DNA of 64,000 bases from Rhizobacter sp. OV335 (GTDB lineage: Bacteria > Pseudomonadota > Gammaproteobacteria > Burkholderiales > Burkholderiaceae_C), in contig NZ_FRCQ01000001.1 in NCBI RefSeq assembly GCF_900142965.1, positions 310,001-374,000 of the forward strand, written 5' to 3'. Shown here piece by piece: positions 1 to 7,937 of the stretch; the first letter of the stretch is position 1, and the number at the start of each line of letters is the position of its first letter. Position numbers and translations under genes: made by a program. The notes under the pieces are model-generated. The model had not been told where the DNA came from and did no database searches. It saw only the letters and a list, made by a program, of their open reading frames with translations.

Positions 1-255
1 ATCGTCGTCATGCGCCAGGTAGAACACGCTGCCCTTGAGCGGCGAGCGGCTGGCGTAGACGTGGTGGTTGCTGGTCTCCGGGTCGTCGAGCACGATGCCG
101 CCGAGCGCCGCGACGATCGGGTGGTACGTGAGCAGGCCGGTCCATTCGGTGGCCTGGGCGCGATCGAGCAGGTTCAGTTCGACGTCGAGCCGGCCGGCAT
201 AGTCGCCGACGGCGATGCGGGCAAACCAGGGGTCGAGTTCGGCAGGAAGGCTCAT
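1..255 (-). CDS. Hypothetical protein, partial (N-terminal part)
   Basis: I do not recognise this protein with confidence. The first 85 residues are visible; the gene runs off the left edge. It starts with an ATG that overlaps the stop codon of the flavoprotein gene (ATGA), so it is the third gene of a minus-strand operon after a cytochrome c and a flavocytochrome-type flavoprotein. The visible part has no signal peptide, no membrane segment and no cysteines, and is acidic (D/E-rich) with a segment reading PLKGSVFYLAHDDD. That segment loosely recalls SMI1/KNR4-like proteins, but this is only an impression. A role in sulfur metabolism is suggested by position alone. Confidence 0.7.
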   Translation of the reverse strand, partial: MSLPAELDPWFARIAVGDYAGRLDVELNLLDRAQATEWTGLLTYHPIVAALGGIVLDDPETSNHHVYASRSPLKGSVFYLAHDDD

Positions 256-1529
256 GTGCCCAAAGTATCGGCCCAGATGTTGCGCGCCCACGCGCCGGCA
301 TACGCGCCCTCGGCTTCATTGCGCTGCGCCGAGACGCCGCCGGCGCCCGCCACCGGCTTGAAGGTCGACTCCGCCGCGACGTACTCGTGCACGCTCGCGA
401 CGTGGATCACGTTCGTCTCGTCGACGAAGCTGTAGCAGGTGTTCGTCAGCATCGGGTGCGCGTCGACCGCGACGCCCGACAGCTGCGCGACGATCGCCGC
501 GGCCGCCACCTTGGCATGCGCGTTCGCCATGTGCGCGCTCTTCGGCATGCCGGGGGCGATCTGGATCGCATCGCCGAGCACGTGCACGTCCTGCGCGACC
601 GTCGAGCCGAAGTCGATGAAGTTCACCCGGCACCAGCGGTTGACGGCATTGGCCAGCCCGCTCTTCACCGCCAGCGCACCGGCGCGCATCGGCGGCAGCA
701 CGTTCAGCACGTCGGCCCGCACCGCATCCTGCAGCTCGATGCGCAGCGTGCCGGCCGCGGCATCGACGCCGATCACCTTGTGCTGCGGCCGGTACTCGAC
801 GATGCCGGGGTACAGGTCGCGCCACGCGGCCTTGAAGAGCGCGGGCTTCGAGACCACGTCGGCATTGGCGTCGAGGATCAGCAGCTTCGAGCGCGGCTTC
901 GCGCGCCGGAAGTACGCTGCCACCACGCAGGCCCGCTCGTACGGCCCGGGCGGGCAGCGGTACGGCGACTCGGGAATGGTGATCGCGAACACGCCGCCGT
1001 CGGGCATCGCCTCGAGCTGGCGGCGCAGCGCCAGCGTCTCGGGCCCGGCCTTCCAGGCCTGCAGCACGCGGCCGTCGTCGTGCGCGCGGCGCAAGCCGTC
1101 GACCTCGTCGAACATCAGCTCGATGCCGGGCGACAGCACCAGCTTGTCGTAGCCGATGGTCGCGCCGGACGCGAGCGTCACCTGCTTGCGCGCGGCGTCG
1201 ATCGCTGCGGCCTCGTCGCGCACCCAGCGCACGCCGTGGCGCCCGGTGAGCGCGTCGTACGACAGCGTCAGCTCGGCCAGCGTGCGCGTGCCGCCCAGCA
1301 CCAGGTTGGAGCCGGGGCAGGACACGAAGCGCGGCTGCGGTTCGATCATCACCACGTCGATGCGCTGCTGCGACAGCAGCCGCACATAGCGCGCCGCGGT
1401 GGCGCCGCCGAAGCCGCCGCCGATCACCACCACCTGTGCACGTGATGGCACGGCGGCCGGTGCGGCGCAGCCGACCACGCCGGTGGTCGCGAGCGCACCG
1501 GCCGTCGCGAGCAGGTCGCGGCGCTTCAT
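252..1529 (-). CDS. Flavocytochrome c sulfide dehydrogenase-type flavoprotein (FccB/SoxF family)
   Basis: FAD-dependent periplasmic oxidoreductase of 425 residues, the usual size for FccB/SoxF. In the family it oxidises sulfide to sulfur, or re-oxidises a sulfur-carrier thiol, and passes electrons to a cytochrome c partner. The N-terminus has a KRRDLL twin-arginine-type signal ending in a lipobox-like VVGC at residue 21. The dinucleotide fold GGGFGG lies at residues 37-42. Cys71 in FVSCPGSN sits where the family binds FAD covalently. Cysteines in RCPPGPYERAC and NTCYS match those of the redox disulfide. The gene starts inside the stop codon of the upstream cytochrome gene (ATGA), so the two are probably co-translated partners. 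The exact substrate cannot be read from sequence. Confidence 0.9.
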   Translation of the reverse strand: MKRRDLLATAGALATTGVVGCAAPAAVPSRAQVVVIGGGFGGATAARYVRLLSQQRIDVVMIEPQPRFVSCPGSNLVLGGTRTLAELTLSYDALTGRHGVRWVRDEAAAIDAARKQVTLASGATIGYDKLVLSPGIELMFDEVDGLRRAHDDGRVLQAWKAGPETLALRRQLEAMPDGGVFAITIPESPYRCPPGPYERACVVAAYFRRAKPRSKLLILDANADVVSKPALFKAAWRDLYPGIVEYRPQHKVIGVDAAAGTLRIELQDAVRADVLNVLPPMRAGALAVKSGLANAVNRWCRVNFIDFGSTVAQDVHVLGDAIQIAPGMPKSAHMANAHAKVAAAAIVAQLSGVAVDAHPMLTNTCYSFVDETNVIHVASVHEYVAAESTFKPVAGAGGVSAQRNEAEGAYAGAWARNIWADTLGT

Positions 1530-1843
1530 CGGGCTTGCGCGGCGAACCAGCCGGCCAGTTGCGAGAGTTGCGCCGGCGTGTAGCCCTTGGCGAGCTGCGG
1601 CATCACGGTGCCGGGGCGGCTTCCATCGCGAAACCCGATGAGTCGCGCGAGCAGGTCGTCGCGGTCGCGGCCACCGAGGCCGACGATCGCGCTGCCCGGC
1701 GCTGGGCGGCCGTCGGTGCCGTGGCAGGCCGCGCAGGTGGCGGCCAGCGAGCGCAGCGCGAGCTCGTCGGCCGACGGTTGAGCCACGGCGCTGCAGGCAG
1801 GAGCGAGCGCGAGCGCCAGCCAGGCGGATTGCTGCAAGGTCAT
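1526..1843 (-). CDS. Monoheme class I cytochrome c, probable electron acceptor of the flavoprotein
   Basis: Small periplasmic cytochrome c of 105 residues. A Sec-type signal peptide occupies about residues 1-22, followed by one heme site, CAACH, at residues 37-41. A methionine in GTVMPQ near residue 81 is the likely sixth heme ligand. An in-frame ATG lies ten codons upstream, but I chose the ATG at 1843 because GGAGGAGA sits just before it. It overlaps the flavoprotein start by four bases, which fits the role of the cytochrome subunit (FccA or SoxE position). FccA of purple sulfur bacteria and SoxE are often diheme; this one has a single site. It is transcribed away from the iorA-sox operon. 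Confidence 0.88.
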   Translation of the reverse strand: MTLQQSAWLALALAPACSAVAQPSADELALRSLAATCAACHGTDGRPAPGSAIVGLGGRDRDDLLARLIGFRDGSRPGTVMPQLAKGYTPAQLSQLAGWFAAQAR

Positions 1844-1940
1844 GCGGGTGTCTCCTCCACGCGAAGCGCGCATCTTCGACGCGGCGAAGAATCCTACGGT
1901 TTTCGTCCCCTATGGACAGCAGGGGCTTCGGCCTGAAGCG

Positions 1941-1973
1941 CTCCTGAGGGATGCTCCGTCGCCACCTCAGGAG
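1941..1973 (+). promoter_or_regulatory. Perfect 9-bp inverted repeat that would sequester the iorA ribosome-binding site
   Basis: CTCCTGAGG at 1941-1949 is exactly complementary to CCTCAGGAG at 1965-1973, with a 15-base loop. The right arm contains the AGGAG Shine-Dalgarno sequence of the gene starting at 1979. In RNA the pair would form a stem hiding the ribosome-binding site. In DNA it could instead be an operator. It is the only strong dyad in the divergent region 1844-1978. Confidence 0.6.
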
Positions 1974-1978
1974 AGACC

Positions 1979-2482
1979 ATGCCCCGATTGAACGTCAACG
2001 GAAGCGTCCGCGAGTTCGATGCCGAGCCCGACACCCCGTTGCTGTGGGTGCTGCGCGAGCAGCTGGAGCTGACCGGCACCAAGTACGGCTGCGGCATCGC
2101 GCAATGCGGCGCCTGCACCGTGCACCTCGACGGCGTGCCCACGCGCAGCTGCGTGCGGCCGGTCTCGACGCTGGGGCCCGACGAAAAGATCGTGACGATC
2201 GAAGGCCTGGCATCGAACGCCTCGCACCCGATCCAGAAGGCCTGGGCCGCGCTCGACGTGCCGCAGTGCGGCTACTGCCAGTCCGGGATGATCATGGCGG
2301 CGGCCGCGCTGCTGAAAGCCAAGCCGCGGCCCACCGATGCCGATATCGACGACGCGATGACCAACATCTGCCGCTGCGGCACCTACAACCGGGTGCGCGC
2401 GGCGATCAAGGCGGCCGCGCAGGGGGGCGACCCGAAGCAGGCGGGGCTGAACATCGTGCACATCGTCGGGAGCAAGGCATGA
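1979..2482 (+). CDS. iorA: Molybdenum hydroxylase small subunit, two [2Fe-2S] clusters (IorA-like)
   Basis: Iron-sulfur subunit of a xanthine dehydrogenase-family enzyme, 167 residues. In the family it carries electrons from the molybdenum subunit towards an external acceptor. The plant-ferredoxin-type cluster is bound by Cys38, Cys43, Cys46 and Cys58 (CGIAQCGAC). The second cluster uses Cys97, Cys100, Cys131 and Cys133 (CGYCQSG and ICRCGTY). It has no signal peptide of its own, so it would be exported folded together with the Tat-tagged large subunit. The start is fixed by AGGAGAGACC before the ATG. Its stop overlaps the next start (ATGA). The nearest named relative is isoquinoline 1-oxidoreductase alpha, but the substrate here is unknown. 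Confidence 0.92.
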   Translation: MPRLNVNGSVREFDAEPDTPLLWVLREQLELTGTKYGCGIAQCGACTVHLDGVPTRSCVRPVSTLGPDEKIVTIEGLASNASHPIQKAWAALDVPQCGYCQSGMIMAAAALLKAKPRPTDADIDDAMTNICRCGTYNRVRAAIKAAAQGGDPKQAGLNIVHIVGSKA

Positions 2483-4680
2483 GCGCGCCGGTGCTGTCGC
2501 GGCGCGGCTTCATCGCCGGGTCGGCGGCGACCGGGCTGGTCGTCGCGTTCCACATTCCGTTCGCCGACGAAGCCGCCGCGCAAGCCGCGACGCCGGCCGT
2601 CGCGACGCCGGAGATCAACGCCTGGGTCGTCGTGCAGCCGGACGAGACCATCGTGATCCGCATCGCCCGCTCGGAGATGGGCCAGGGCTCGCTGACCGGT
2701 CTCGCGCAGCTGGTGGCCGAGGAGCTCGACTGCGACTGGTCGCGCGTGAAGACCGAGTACCCGACACCGGGCCAGAGCCTCGCGCGCAAGCGCGTCTGGG
2801 GCAACTTCTCGACCGGCGGCAGCCGCGGCATCCGCGAATCGCACGACTACGTGCGCAAGGGCGGCGCGATCGCCCGCACGATGCTCGTGCAGGCCGCGGC
2901 CGACGGTTGGCAGGTGCCGGCCGCGCAGTGCCAGGTCGACAAGGGCGTGATCACGCACCCGGCGAGCGGCCGCAAGACGACCTACGGCAAGGTCGCGCTG
3001 GCGGCGGCCCAGCTGACGCCGCCGGCCGACGTGGCGCTGAAGGACCCGAAGGACTGGAAGCTCGCCGGCAAGCGCCTCGCGCGGCTGGACACGCGCGGCA
3101 AGCTCGACGGCTCGCAGGTCTACGGCTCCGACCTGAAGCTGCCCGGCATGCTGAACGCGGCGATCCGCGACTGCCCGGTGTTCGGCGGCAAGCTCGCGAG
3201 CTTCGACGCGGCGGCCATCGCCGGCAAACCCGGCGTGAAGAAGGTGCTGCGCGTCGGCGACAGCGCAGTCGCGGTCGTCGCAGACACCTGGTGGCGCGCG
3301 AAGTCGGCGCTCGATGCGCTGCCGGTGGTGTGGGACGAAGGCCCGAACGCGAAGATCGGCAGCGCCGAGATCGCCGCGACGCTGAAAGCCGGGCTCGATG
3401 CGCCGGAGGCGGCGGTCGGCAATTCGAACGGCGATGCGCGGGCGGCGCTGGCGTCGGCCGCGCGCGTCGTCGAGGCGGTCTACGCCTACCCGTTCCAGAA
3501 CCACGCGACGATGGAGACGATGAACGCGACGGCGAAGTTCACGCCCGCGTCCGACGGCGTGCCGGCGCGCTGCGAGGTCTGGACGCCGACGCAGAACGGC
3601 GAGGCGGCGCACGCCGCCACGGTCGAGGCATCGGGTCTGCCGGCCAGCCAGTGCGAGGTCTACAAGCTGCTGCTCGGCGGTGGCTTCGGCCGGCGTGGCG
3701 CGGTGCACGACTGGGTGCACCAGGTGGTCGCGATCGCGAAGGAGATGCCGGGCACGCCGGTCAAGCTGATCTGGTCGCGCGAAGAAGACATGACGCACGG
3801 CCGCTACCACCCGATCACGCAGTGCAAGCTGCGCGCCGGTTTCGATGCGGCCGGCAGCCTGACGGCGCTGCACATGCGGATCTCGGGCCAATCGATCCTG
3901 GCCGGCGTGTTCCCGCAGAACATCCGCGACGGCAAGGACCCGGTGGTGTTCCAGGGCCTGAACGCGCCTGGTCCCGAGGCGTCGATCGGCTACGGCGTGC
4001 CGAACCTGCTGATCGACCATGCGATGCGCAACCCGCACGTGCCGCCGGGCTTCTGGCGCGGCGTGAACCTGAACCAGAACACGATCTACCTCGAGTGCTT
4101 CATCGACGAGTTGGCGCACGCGACGAAGCAGGACCCGCTCGCGTTCCGCCGCAAGCTGATGACGCAGCACCCGAAGCACCTGGCGGTGCTGAACGCCGCG
4201 GCCGAGCGCGCCGGCTGGGGCAAGCCGGCCCCGAAGGGCGTGTACCGCGGGATCGCGCAGACGATGGGCTTCGGCAGCTATGTCGCCGCGGTGGCCGAGG
4301 TCTCGGTCGACAAGGAGGGCAAGCTGAAGGTGCACCGCATCGTCGCGGCCACCGACCCAGGGCACGCCGTCAACCCGCAGCAGATCGAGGCGCAGGTCGA
4401 GGGCTCGTTCGTCTACGGGCTGTCGGCCGCGCTGTACGGCGGCTGCACGGTGAAAGATGGCCGCATCGAGCAGACGAATTTCGACACCTACCCGGTGCTG
4501 CACCTCGACGAGATGCCGAAGGTCGAGACGGTGGTGATGCCGTCCGGCGGCTTCTGGGGCGGGGTCGGCGAACCGACCATCGCGGTCGCGGCGCCGGCGG
4601 TGCTGAACGCGATCTTCGCGGCCACCGGGCAGCGCATCCGCGAGCTGCCGCTGAAGAACCATTCGCTGAAGAAGGCCTGA
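2479..4680 (+). CDS. iorB: Tat-exported molybdenum hydroxylase large subunit (IorB-like)
   Basis: Molybdopterin-binding catalytic subunit of 733 residues in the IorB branch of the xanthine dehydrogenase/aldehyde oxidase family. It hydroxylates aldehydes or N-heterocycles with water as oxygen donor. A twin-arginine signal RRGFIAG lies at residues 8-14, so the enzyme is periplasmic. GGGFGRRG and [11 protein letters not shown] are cofactor-domain motifs. The late motif GVGEPT contains the catalytic glutamate, near residue 698. Start and stop overlap the neighbours by 4 and 1 bases. IorB-type enzymes commonly hand electrons to c-type cytochromes, and here the next gene encodes SoxX. No XdhC-like maturation gene is in the window. 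The substrate is not predictable. Confidence 0.92.
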   Translation: MSAPVLSRRGFIAGSAATGLVVAFHIPFADEAAAQAATPAVATPEINAWVVVQPDETIVIRIARSEMGQGSLTGLAQLVAEELDCDWSRVKTEYPTPGQSLARKRVWGNFSTGGSRGIRESHDYVRKGGAIARTMLVQAAADGWQVPAAQCQVDKGVITHPASGRKTTYGKVALAAAQLTPPADVALKDPKDWKLAGKRLARLDTRGKLDGSQVYGSDLKLPGMLNAAIRDCPVFGGKLASFDAAAIAGKPGVKKVLRVGDSAVAVVADTWWRAKSALDALPVVWDEGPNAKIGSAEIAATLKAGLDAPEAAVGNSNGDARAALASAARVVEAVYAYPFQNHATMETMNATAKFTPASDGVPARCEVWTPTQNGEAAHAATVEASGLPASQCEVYKLLLGGGFGRRGAVHDWVHQVVAIAKEMPGTPVKLIWSREEDMTHGRYHPITQCKLRAGFDAAGSLTALHMRISGQSILAGVFPQNIRDGKDPVVFQGLNAPGPEASIGYGVPNLLIDHAMRNPHVPPGFWRGVNLNQNTIYLECFIDELAHATKQDPLAFRRKLMTQHPKHLAVLNAAAERAGWGKPAPKGVYRGIAQTMGFGSYVAAVAEVSVDKEGKLKVHRIVAATDPGHAVNPQQIEAQVEGSFVYGLSAALYGGCTVKDGRIEQTNFDTYPVLHLDEMPKVETVVMPSGGFWGGVGEPTIAVAAPAVLNAIFAATGQRIRELPLKNHSLKKA

Positions 4681-5096
4681 TGCGGGCGATGGCGATGGGT
4701 TCGGTGGCGGTGCTGATGGCGGCGTGCGCGGCAACGCCGCCGCGGGATGCGCTGCCACAGCCGCTCACCGCGGTGCCCGGCGATGCGGTGCGGGGGCGCG
4801 CGATCGTCGCGAGCCGGCAGGCCGGGCTGTGCCTGTTGTGCCATCCGGCGCCGATCGCGGAGGAGCGCTTCCAGGGCAACCTGGCGCCTGACCTGGCCGG
4901 TGCGGGCGCGCGCTGGTCGGCGGCGCAACTGCGGTTGCGCGTCGTCGATGCGCGCCGGCTGAACCCGCAGACCATCATGCCGCCGTACCACGACACCGAC
5001 GGGCTGCAGCGCGTCGGCACGGCGTGGCAGGGCCGGGCGGTGCTCGACGCGCAGCAGGTCGAGGACGTGGTGGCCTGGCTGGTGACGCTGCAGTGA
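4680..5096 (+). CDS. soxX: Sulfur-oxidation cytochrome SoxX
   Basis: Monoheme c-type cytochrome of 138 residues matching SoxX. SoxX pairs with SoxA to form the complex that oxidatively attaches thiosulfate to SoxY. The heme site CLLCH is at residues 51-55, and Met100 in the typical TIMPPYH motif is the expected axial ligand. The N-terminus is a short hydrophobic signal with a cysteine at residue 16 (LMAAC), so it may be a lipoprotein, although methionine at -3 is unusual. The start codon shares one base with the iorB stop (TGATG) and the stop overlaps the soxY start. This places a Sox cytochrome directly in a molybdenum-hydroxylase operon. Confidence 0.9.
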   Translation: MRAMAMGSVAVLMAACAATPPRDALPQPLTAVPGDAVRGRAIVASRQAGLCLLCHPAPIAEERFQGNLAPDLAGAGARWSAAQLRLRVVDARRLNPQTIMPPYHDTDGLQRVGTAWQGRAVLDAQQVEDVVAWLVTLQ

Positions 5097-5542
5097 ACCC
5101 CGCACTGCATCGCCGCGAACTGTTGCGGCTCAGCCTCGCGGCCGGCGGCCTGTTGCTGGTGCGGCCGGCGCGCGCGACCAGCTTCGAGATGCAGTCGGCG
5201 ATCGCCGACTACGCGTCCGGCGCGCCGGTGAAGAAGGGACGCGTCACGTTCGAGATCCCGCCGCTGGTCGAGAACGGCAACGGCGTGCCGATCACCGTCA
5301 GCGTCGACAGCCCGATGACCGCGGCCGAGCACGTGACCGGCATCGCGGTGTTCAACGAGCGCAACCCGCAGCGCGACGTGGTGCGCTTCACGCTGGGGCC
5401 GCGCGCCGGGCGCGCGGTGGTGTCGACGCGCATCCGGCTCGCGACCTCGCAGCAACTGGTGGCGGTGGCGCGGCTGAGCGACGGCACGTTCTGGTCGCAG
5501 GGCGTCGACGTGCTGGTCACGCTGGCCGCCTGCCTGGAGTGA
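5093..5542 (+). CDS. soxY: Thiosulfate-oxidation carrier protein SoxY, with atypical C-terminus
   Basis: SoxY of 149 residues, the periplasmic carrier that holds sulfur intermediates on a cysteine of a flexible C-terminal arm and is partnered by SoxZ. A twin-arginine-like signal HRRELLRLSLAAGG begins at residue 6. The GTG start overlaps the soxX stop (GTGA). The only cysteine is Cys147 in the terminal sequence AACLE. Canonical SoxY ends in a glycine-rich GGCGG or close variant. Here the cysteine keeps its place two residues from the end, but every flanking glycine is replaced. The body of the protein looks intact. The stop codon is clear in the sequence, so this is not an obvious frameshift. 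Confidence 0.9.
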   Translation: MNPALHRRELLRLSLAAGGLLLVRPARATSFEMQSAIADYASGAPVKKGRVTFEIPPLVENGNGVPITVSVDSPMTAAEHVTGIAVFNERNPQRDVVRFTLGPRAGRAVVSTRIRLATSQQLVAVARLSDGTFWSQGVDVLVTLAACLE

Positions 5543-5549
5543 TCGCGCG

Positions 5550-5870
5550 ATGGCCCGCACGCTGATCACCGCCCCGAGCACCGCGAAGCGCGGCGAGGTG
5601 ATCGAGTTGCGCACGCTGATCGCGCACCCGATGGAAACCGGCTTCCGGCCGGGTGCTGACGGCCTGCTGCTGCCGCGCAACCTGATCACGCGCTTCAGCT
5701 GCCGCTACAACGGCGAGCTGGTGTTCAGCGCCGATCTGCATGCCGCGATGGCGGCGAATCCGTACATCGCGTTCTTCACCACCGCGACCGAGAGCGGCAC
5801 GCTGAGCTTCAGCTGGGAAGGCGACCACGGTTTCGCGCAGACCGAGACCGTGTCGCTCAGCGTGACCTGA
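5550..5870 (+). CDS. soxZ: Thiosulfate-oxidation carrier protein SoxZ
   Basis: SoxZ, 106 residues, forms the heterodimer with SoxY that carries covalent sulfur intermediates. Typical SoxZ features are the immunoglobulin-like strands RTLIAHPMETGFR and the tail segment FSWEGDHGF. It has no signal peptide, as expected, because SoxZ is exported with the Tat-targeted SoxY. It lies 7 bases after soxY and 3 bases before soxA. The full length and family motifs leave little doubt about identity. Confidence 0.95.
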   Translation: MARTLITAPSTAKRGEVIELRTLIAHPMETGFRPGADGLLLPRNLITRFSCRYNGELVFSADLHAAMAANPYIAFFTTATESGTLSFSWEGDHGFAQTETVSLSVT

Positions 5871-5873
5871 ACG

Positions 5874-6629
5874 ATGCGGCGCGTGCTGTGGCTGATCCTG
5901 CTGCTGGCGACGGCGGCGTCCGCGCAGCCGGCGCGCCGCTCCGGCTTCGACGACATGAGCCCGTCGACGCAGGCGATGCAGCGCGACGATGCGCAGAACC
6001 CGGCGATGCTGTGGGCCCAGGACGGCGCGGCGCTGTGGGCGCGCGCGCCATCGCCGTCAGCACAGGCCTGCGCGGGCTGCCACGGCGATGCCCGCGAATC
6101 GATGCGCGGCGTGGCGGCGCGCTACCCGGCGTATGACGACGCGCTCGCGCGGCCGGTCGACCTCGCCGCGCGCATCAACCGGTGCCGCGAGACGCGCCAG
6201 GGCGCGTCGCGCTGGGCACCCGACAGCCAGGAACTGCTGGCGCTGGAAAGCCACCTCGCGCTGCAGTCGCGCGGGCTGCCGATCGAGCCGCCCGCCGACG
6301 CGCGCCTGCTGCCGTGGCGCGAGCGCGGCGAGACCTTGTACCGCGCGCGCATCGGCCAGTTGAACCTGTCGTGCGCGCAGTGCCACGACGAGCGGGCCGG
6401 ACTGCGGCTCGGCGGCGGCCTGATCCCGCAAGGCCATGCGAACGGCTACCCGCTGTACCGCCTGGAATGGCAGGGCGTCGGCTCGCTGCTGCGGCGCATC
6501 CGCAATTGCATGACCGGCGTGCGCGCCCAGCCGCTGGCCGCCGAGTCGCCGGAGTTCGCCGCGCTCGCGGCCTACCTCGCGTGGCGCGACCGCGGCATGC
6601 CGATGGAGTCGCCCGCGGTGCGCCCCTGA
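5874..6629 (+). CDS. soxA: Diheme sulfur-oxidation cytochrome SoxA
   Basis: SoxA of 251 residues with a Sec signal peptide (about residues 1-17). It is the catalytic subunit of SoxXA, which joins thiosulfate to the SoxY cysteine as a thioether-like disulfide. Two heme sites are present, CAGCH at 66-70 and CAQCH at 167-171, so this is the diheme type. Cys212 in NCMTG matches the active-site heme-ligand cysteine that becomes a persulfide, and Cys104 is also family-typical. It is the last gene of the operon and faces a convergent transporter gene four bases away. No soxB follows. Confidence 0.95.
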   Translation: MRRVLWLILLLATAASAQPARRSGFDDMSPSTQAMQRDDAQNPAMLWAQDGAALWARAPSPSAQACAGCHGDARESMRGVAARYPAYDDALARPVDLAARINRCRETRQGASRWAPDSQELLALESHLALQSRGLPIEPPADARLLPWRERGETLYRARIGQLNLSCAQCHDERAGLRLGGGLIPQGHANGYPLYRLEWQGVGSLLRRIRNCMTGVRAQPLAAESPEFAALAAYLAWRDRGMPMESPAVRP

Positions 6630-6633
6630 AGGC

Positions 6634-7845
6634 TCAGCGCGCGGCGCGCAGCGAGGCGACCAGCGCGGCGAGCGCCATCACGACCAGCAGGCCACCGTAC
6701 GCGAGCGTCGTGGCGTGCAGGCCGAACAGGCCGGTGCCCAGACCGGCAATGATGGCCGGCACGCTGAACGCCAGGTAGCTCAGCGCGAAGAAGCCGGCCA
6801 TCAGCCCCGCACGCTCATGCGCGGCGGCCAGCGGCACCAGGCTGCGCACCGCGCCGTTGAAGCCGGCGCCGAAGCCGAGTCCGGCCACCAGCGTGCCGCC
6901 GAAGAACGCGAGCCCCGAGCCGGCGTGCACGCCGACCAGTGTCAGCGACAAGCCGAGCACCAGCGCCAGCGCGCTGCCGGTCAGCACCGCGGGTGCCGGG
7001 CGCAAACGCACCCAGCCGATCGCCGCGGCGCCGGCCAGCACCAGCGTCGCGATCAGCGCGCCGCCGGTCAGCGGCGCGGGCGTGCCGGTCACGAGCTTCG
7101 CGAGCGTCGGCCCGAGCGACAGGTAGAAGCCACCGAGCGCCCAGCTCGCGGTGTTGAGCGGCAGGATGCGCCACAGCGTGGCGCGTGCCGTCACCGGAAT
7201 CGCGATGCGCGGACGCAGCGATTGCCAGACGCCCGGCCGGCGCGTCACGGTGTCGGGCAGGAACAGCGCGGCGAAGGTCTGCGCGGCGAGGATCGCCAGC
7301 AGCAGCTCGAACACCAGGTGCATCGGCGCCGGCGCAAACTGCACCAACGCGCTCGCGCCGAGTGCGCCGGCGGCCATGCCGAACATCGGCGCGACGCTGT
7401 TGAACAGTGCGCCGCGGCTCGGGCTCAGGTCGAGCAGCGTCGCGCTCAGCGCGCTGGTCGCGATGCCGGTCGCGAAGCCCTGCACGATGCGCGCCGCCAG
7501 CAGCCAGCCGGCCGATTCGGCGCGCCAGAACAGCACGATCGACAGCAGCTCGATGAACAGCGAGGCGAGGATCACGGCACGCCGGCCGAGGTGGTCGGAC
7601 AAGGGGCCGAACACCAGCAGGGCGGCGAGCAGCGCGAAGGCGTAGCTGGAGAAGATCACCGTCAGCGCGAGCGGGCTGAAACCCCAGGCCTCGCGGTACA
7701 GCGCGTACAGCGGCGATGGCGCGCTGGAGGCGGCCAGGAAGCTGGAGACCAGCGAGACCGTCAGCCACAGCGAGGCGGTGGCGCCGAGGCGCAGTCCGGG
7801 CGCGCGGAGGGCGGCGGGCGCAGGGGTGAGTGCGGGCGTGGTCAT
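6634..7845 (-). CDS. MFS transporter, probable exporter
   Basis: Major facilitator superfamily protein of 403 residues with about twelve hydrophobic segments. The loop GPLSDHLGRRAVILAS after segment 2 is the MFS signature. The size and overall pattern suit a drug or metabolite exporter of the DHA1 type, but the substrate cannot be told. It is transcribed divergently from a TetR-type regulator, with two palindromes in the 92-base gap, which is the usual arrangement for an efflux pump controlled by its own repressor. Confidence 0.85.
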   Translation of the reverse strand: MTTPALTPAPAALRAPGLRLGATASLWLTVSLVSSFLAASSAPSPLYALYREAWGFSPLALTVIFSSYAFALLAALLVFGPLSDHLGRRAVILASLFIELLSIVLFWRAESAGWLLAARIVQGFATGIATSALSATLLDLSPSRGALFNSVAPMFGMAAGALGASALVQFAPAPMHLVFELLLAILAAQTFAALFLPDTVTRRPGVWQSLRPRIAIPVTARATLWRILPLNTASWALGGFYLSLGPTLAKLVTGTPAPLTGGALIATLVLAGAAAIGWVRLRPAPAVLTGSALALVLGLSLTLVGVHAGSGLAFFGGTLVAGLGFGAGFNGAVRSLVPLAAAHERAGLMAGFFALSYLAFSVPAIIAGLGTGLFGLHATTLAYGGLLVVMALAALVASLRAAR

Positions 7846-7859
7846 GTCGGCTCCTTCAG

Positions 7860-7882
7860 CTAACGCAAATAAATTGCGTTAG
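7860..7882. promoter_or_regulatory. Palindromic operator, MFS-proximal
   Basis: CTAACGCAA-ATAAA-TTGCGTTAG is a perfect 9-bp inverted repeat, 14 bases upstream of the MFS start. The same half-site TTGCGTTAG recurs in the second palindrome. It is very probably a binding site of the adjacent TetR-family protein. Confidence 0.75.
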
Positions 7883-7904
7883 TGGATTCTGTGCCCATTC
7901 TCAA

Positions 7905-7929
7905 GCTAAAGCAAATACTTTGCGTTAGC
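7905..7929. promoter_or_regulatory. Palindromic operator, tetR-proximal
   Basis: GCTAAAGCAAA-TAC-TTTGCGTTAGC is an 11-bp inverted repeat with one mismatch, ending 8 bases before the regulator start codon. It shares the TTGCGTTAGC half-site with the repeat at 7860-7882; the centres are about 46 bases apart. This fits autoregulation of the TetR-type gene. Confidence 0.75.
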
Positions 7930-7937
7930 ATGGTTTC

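Noticed and set aside
1979-4680. A frameshift or gene break between iorA and iorB
   Set aside because: The junction is a clean ATGA overlap with separate Tat signal on the second protein. Two subunits are the normal IorAB arrangement.
5521-5542. A frameshift hiding a normal GGCGG tail in soxY
   Set aside because: The stop codon follows CLE directly. Neither other frame near 5521-5542 reads GGCGG; the altered tail appears real.
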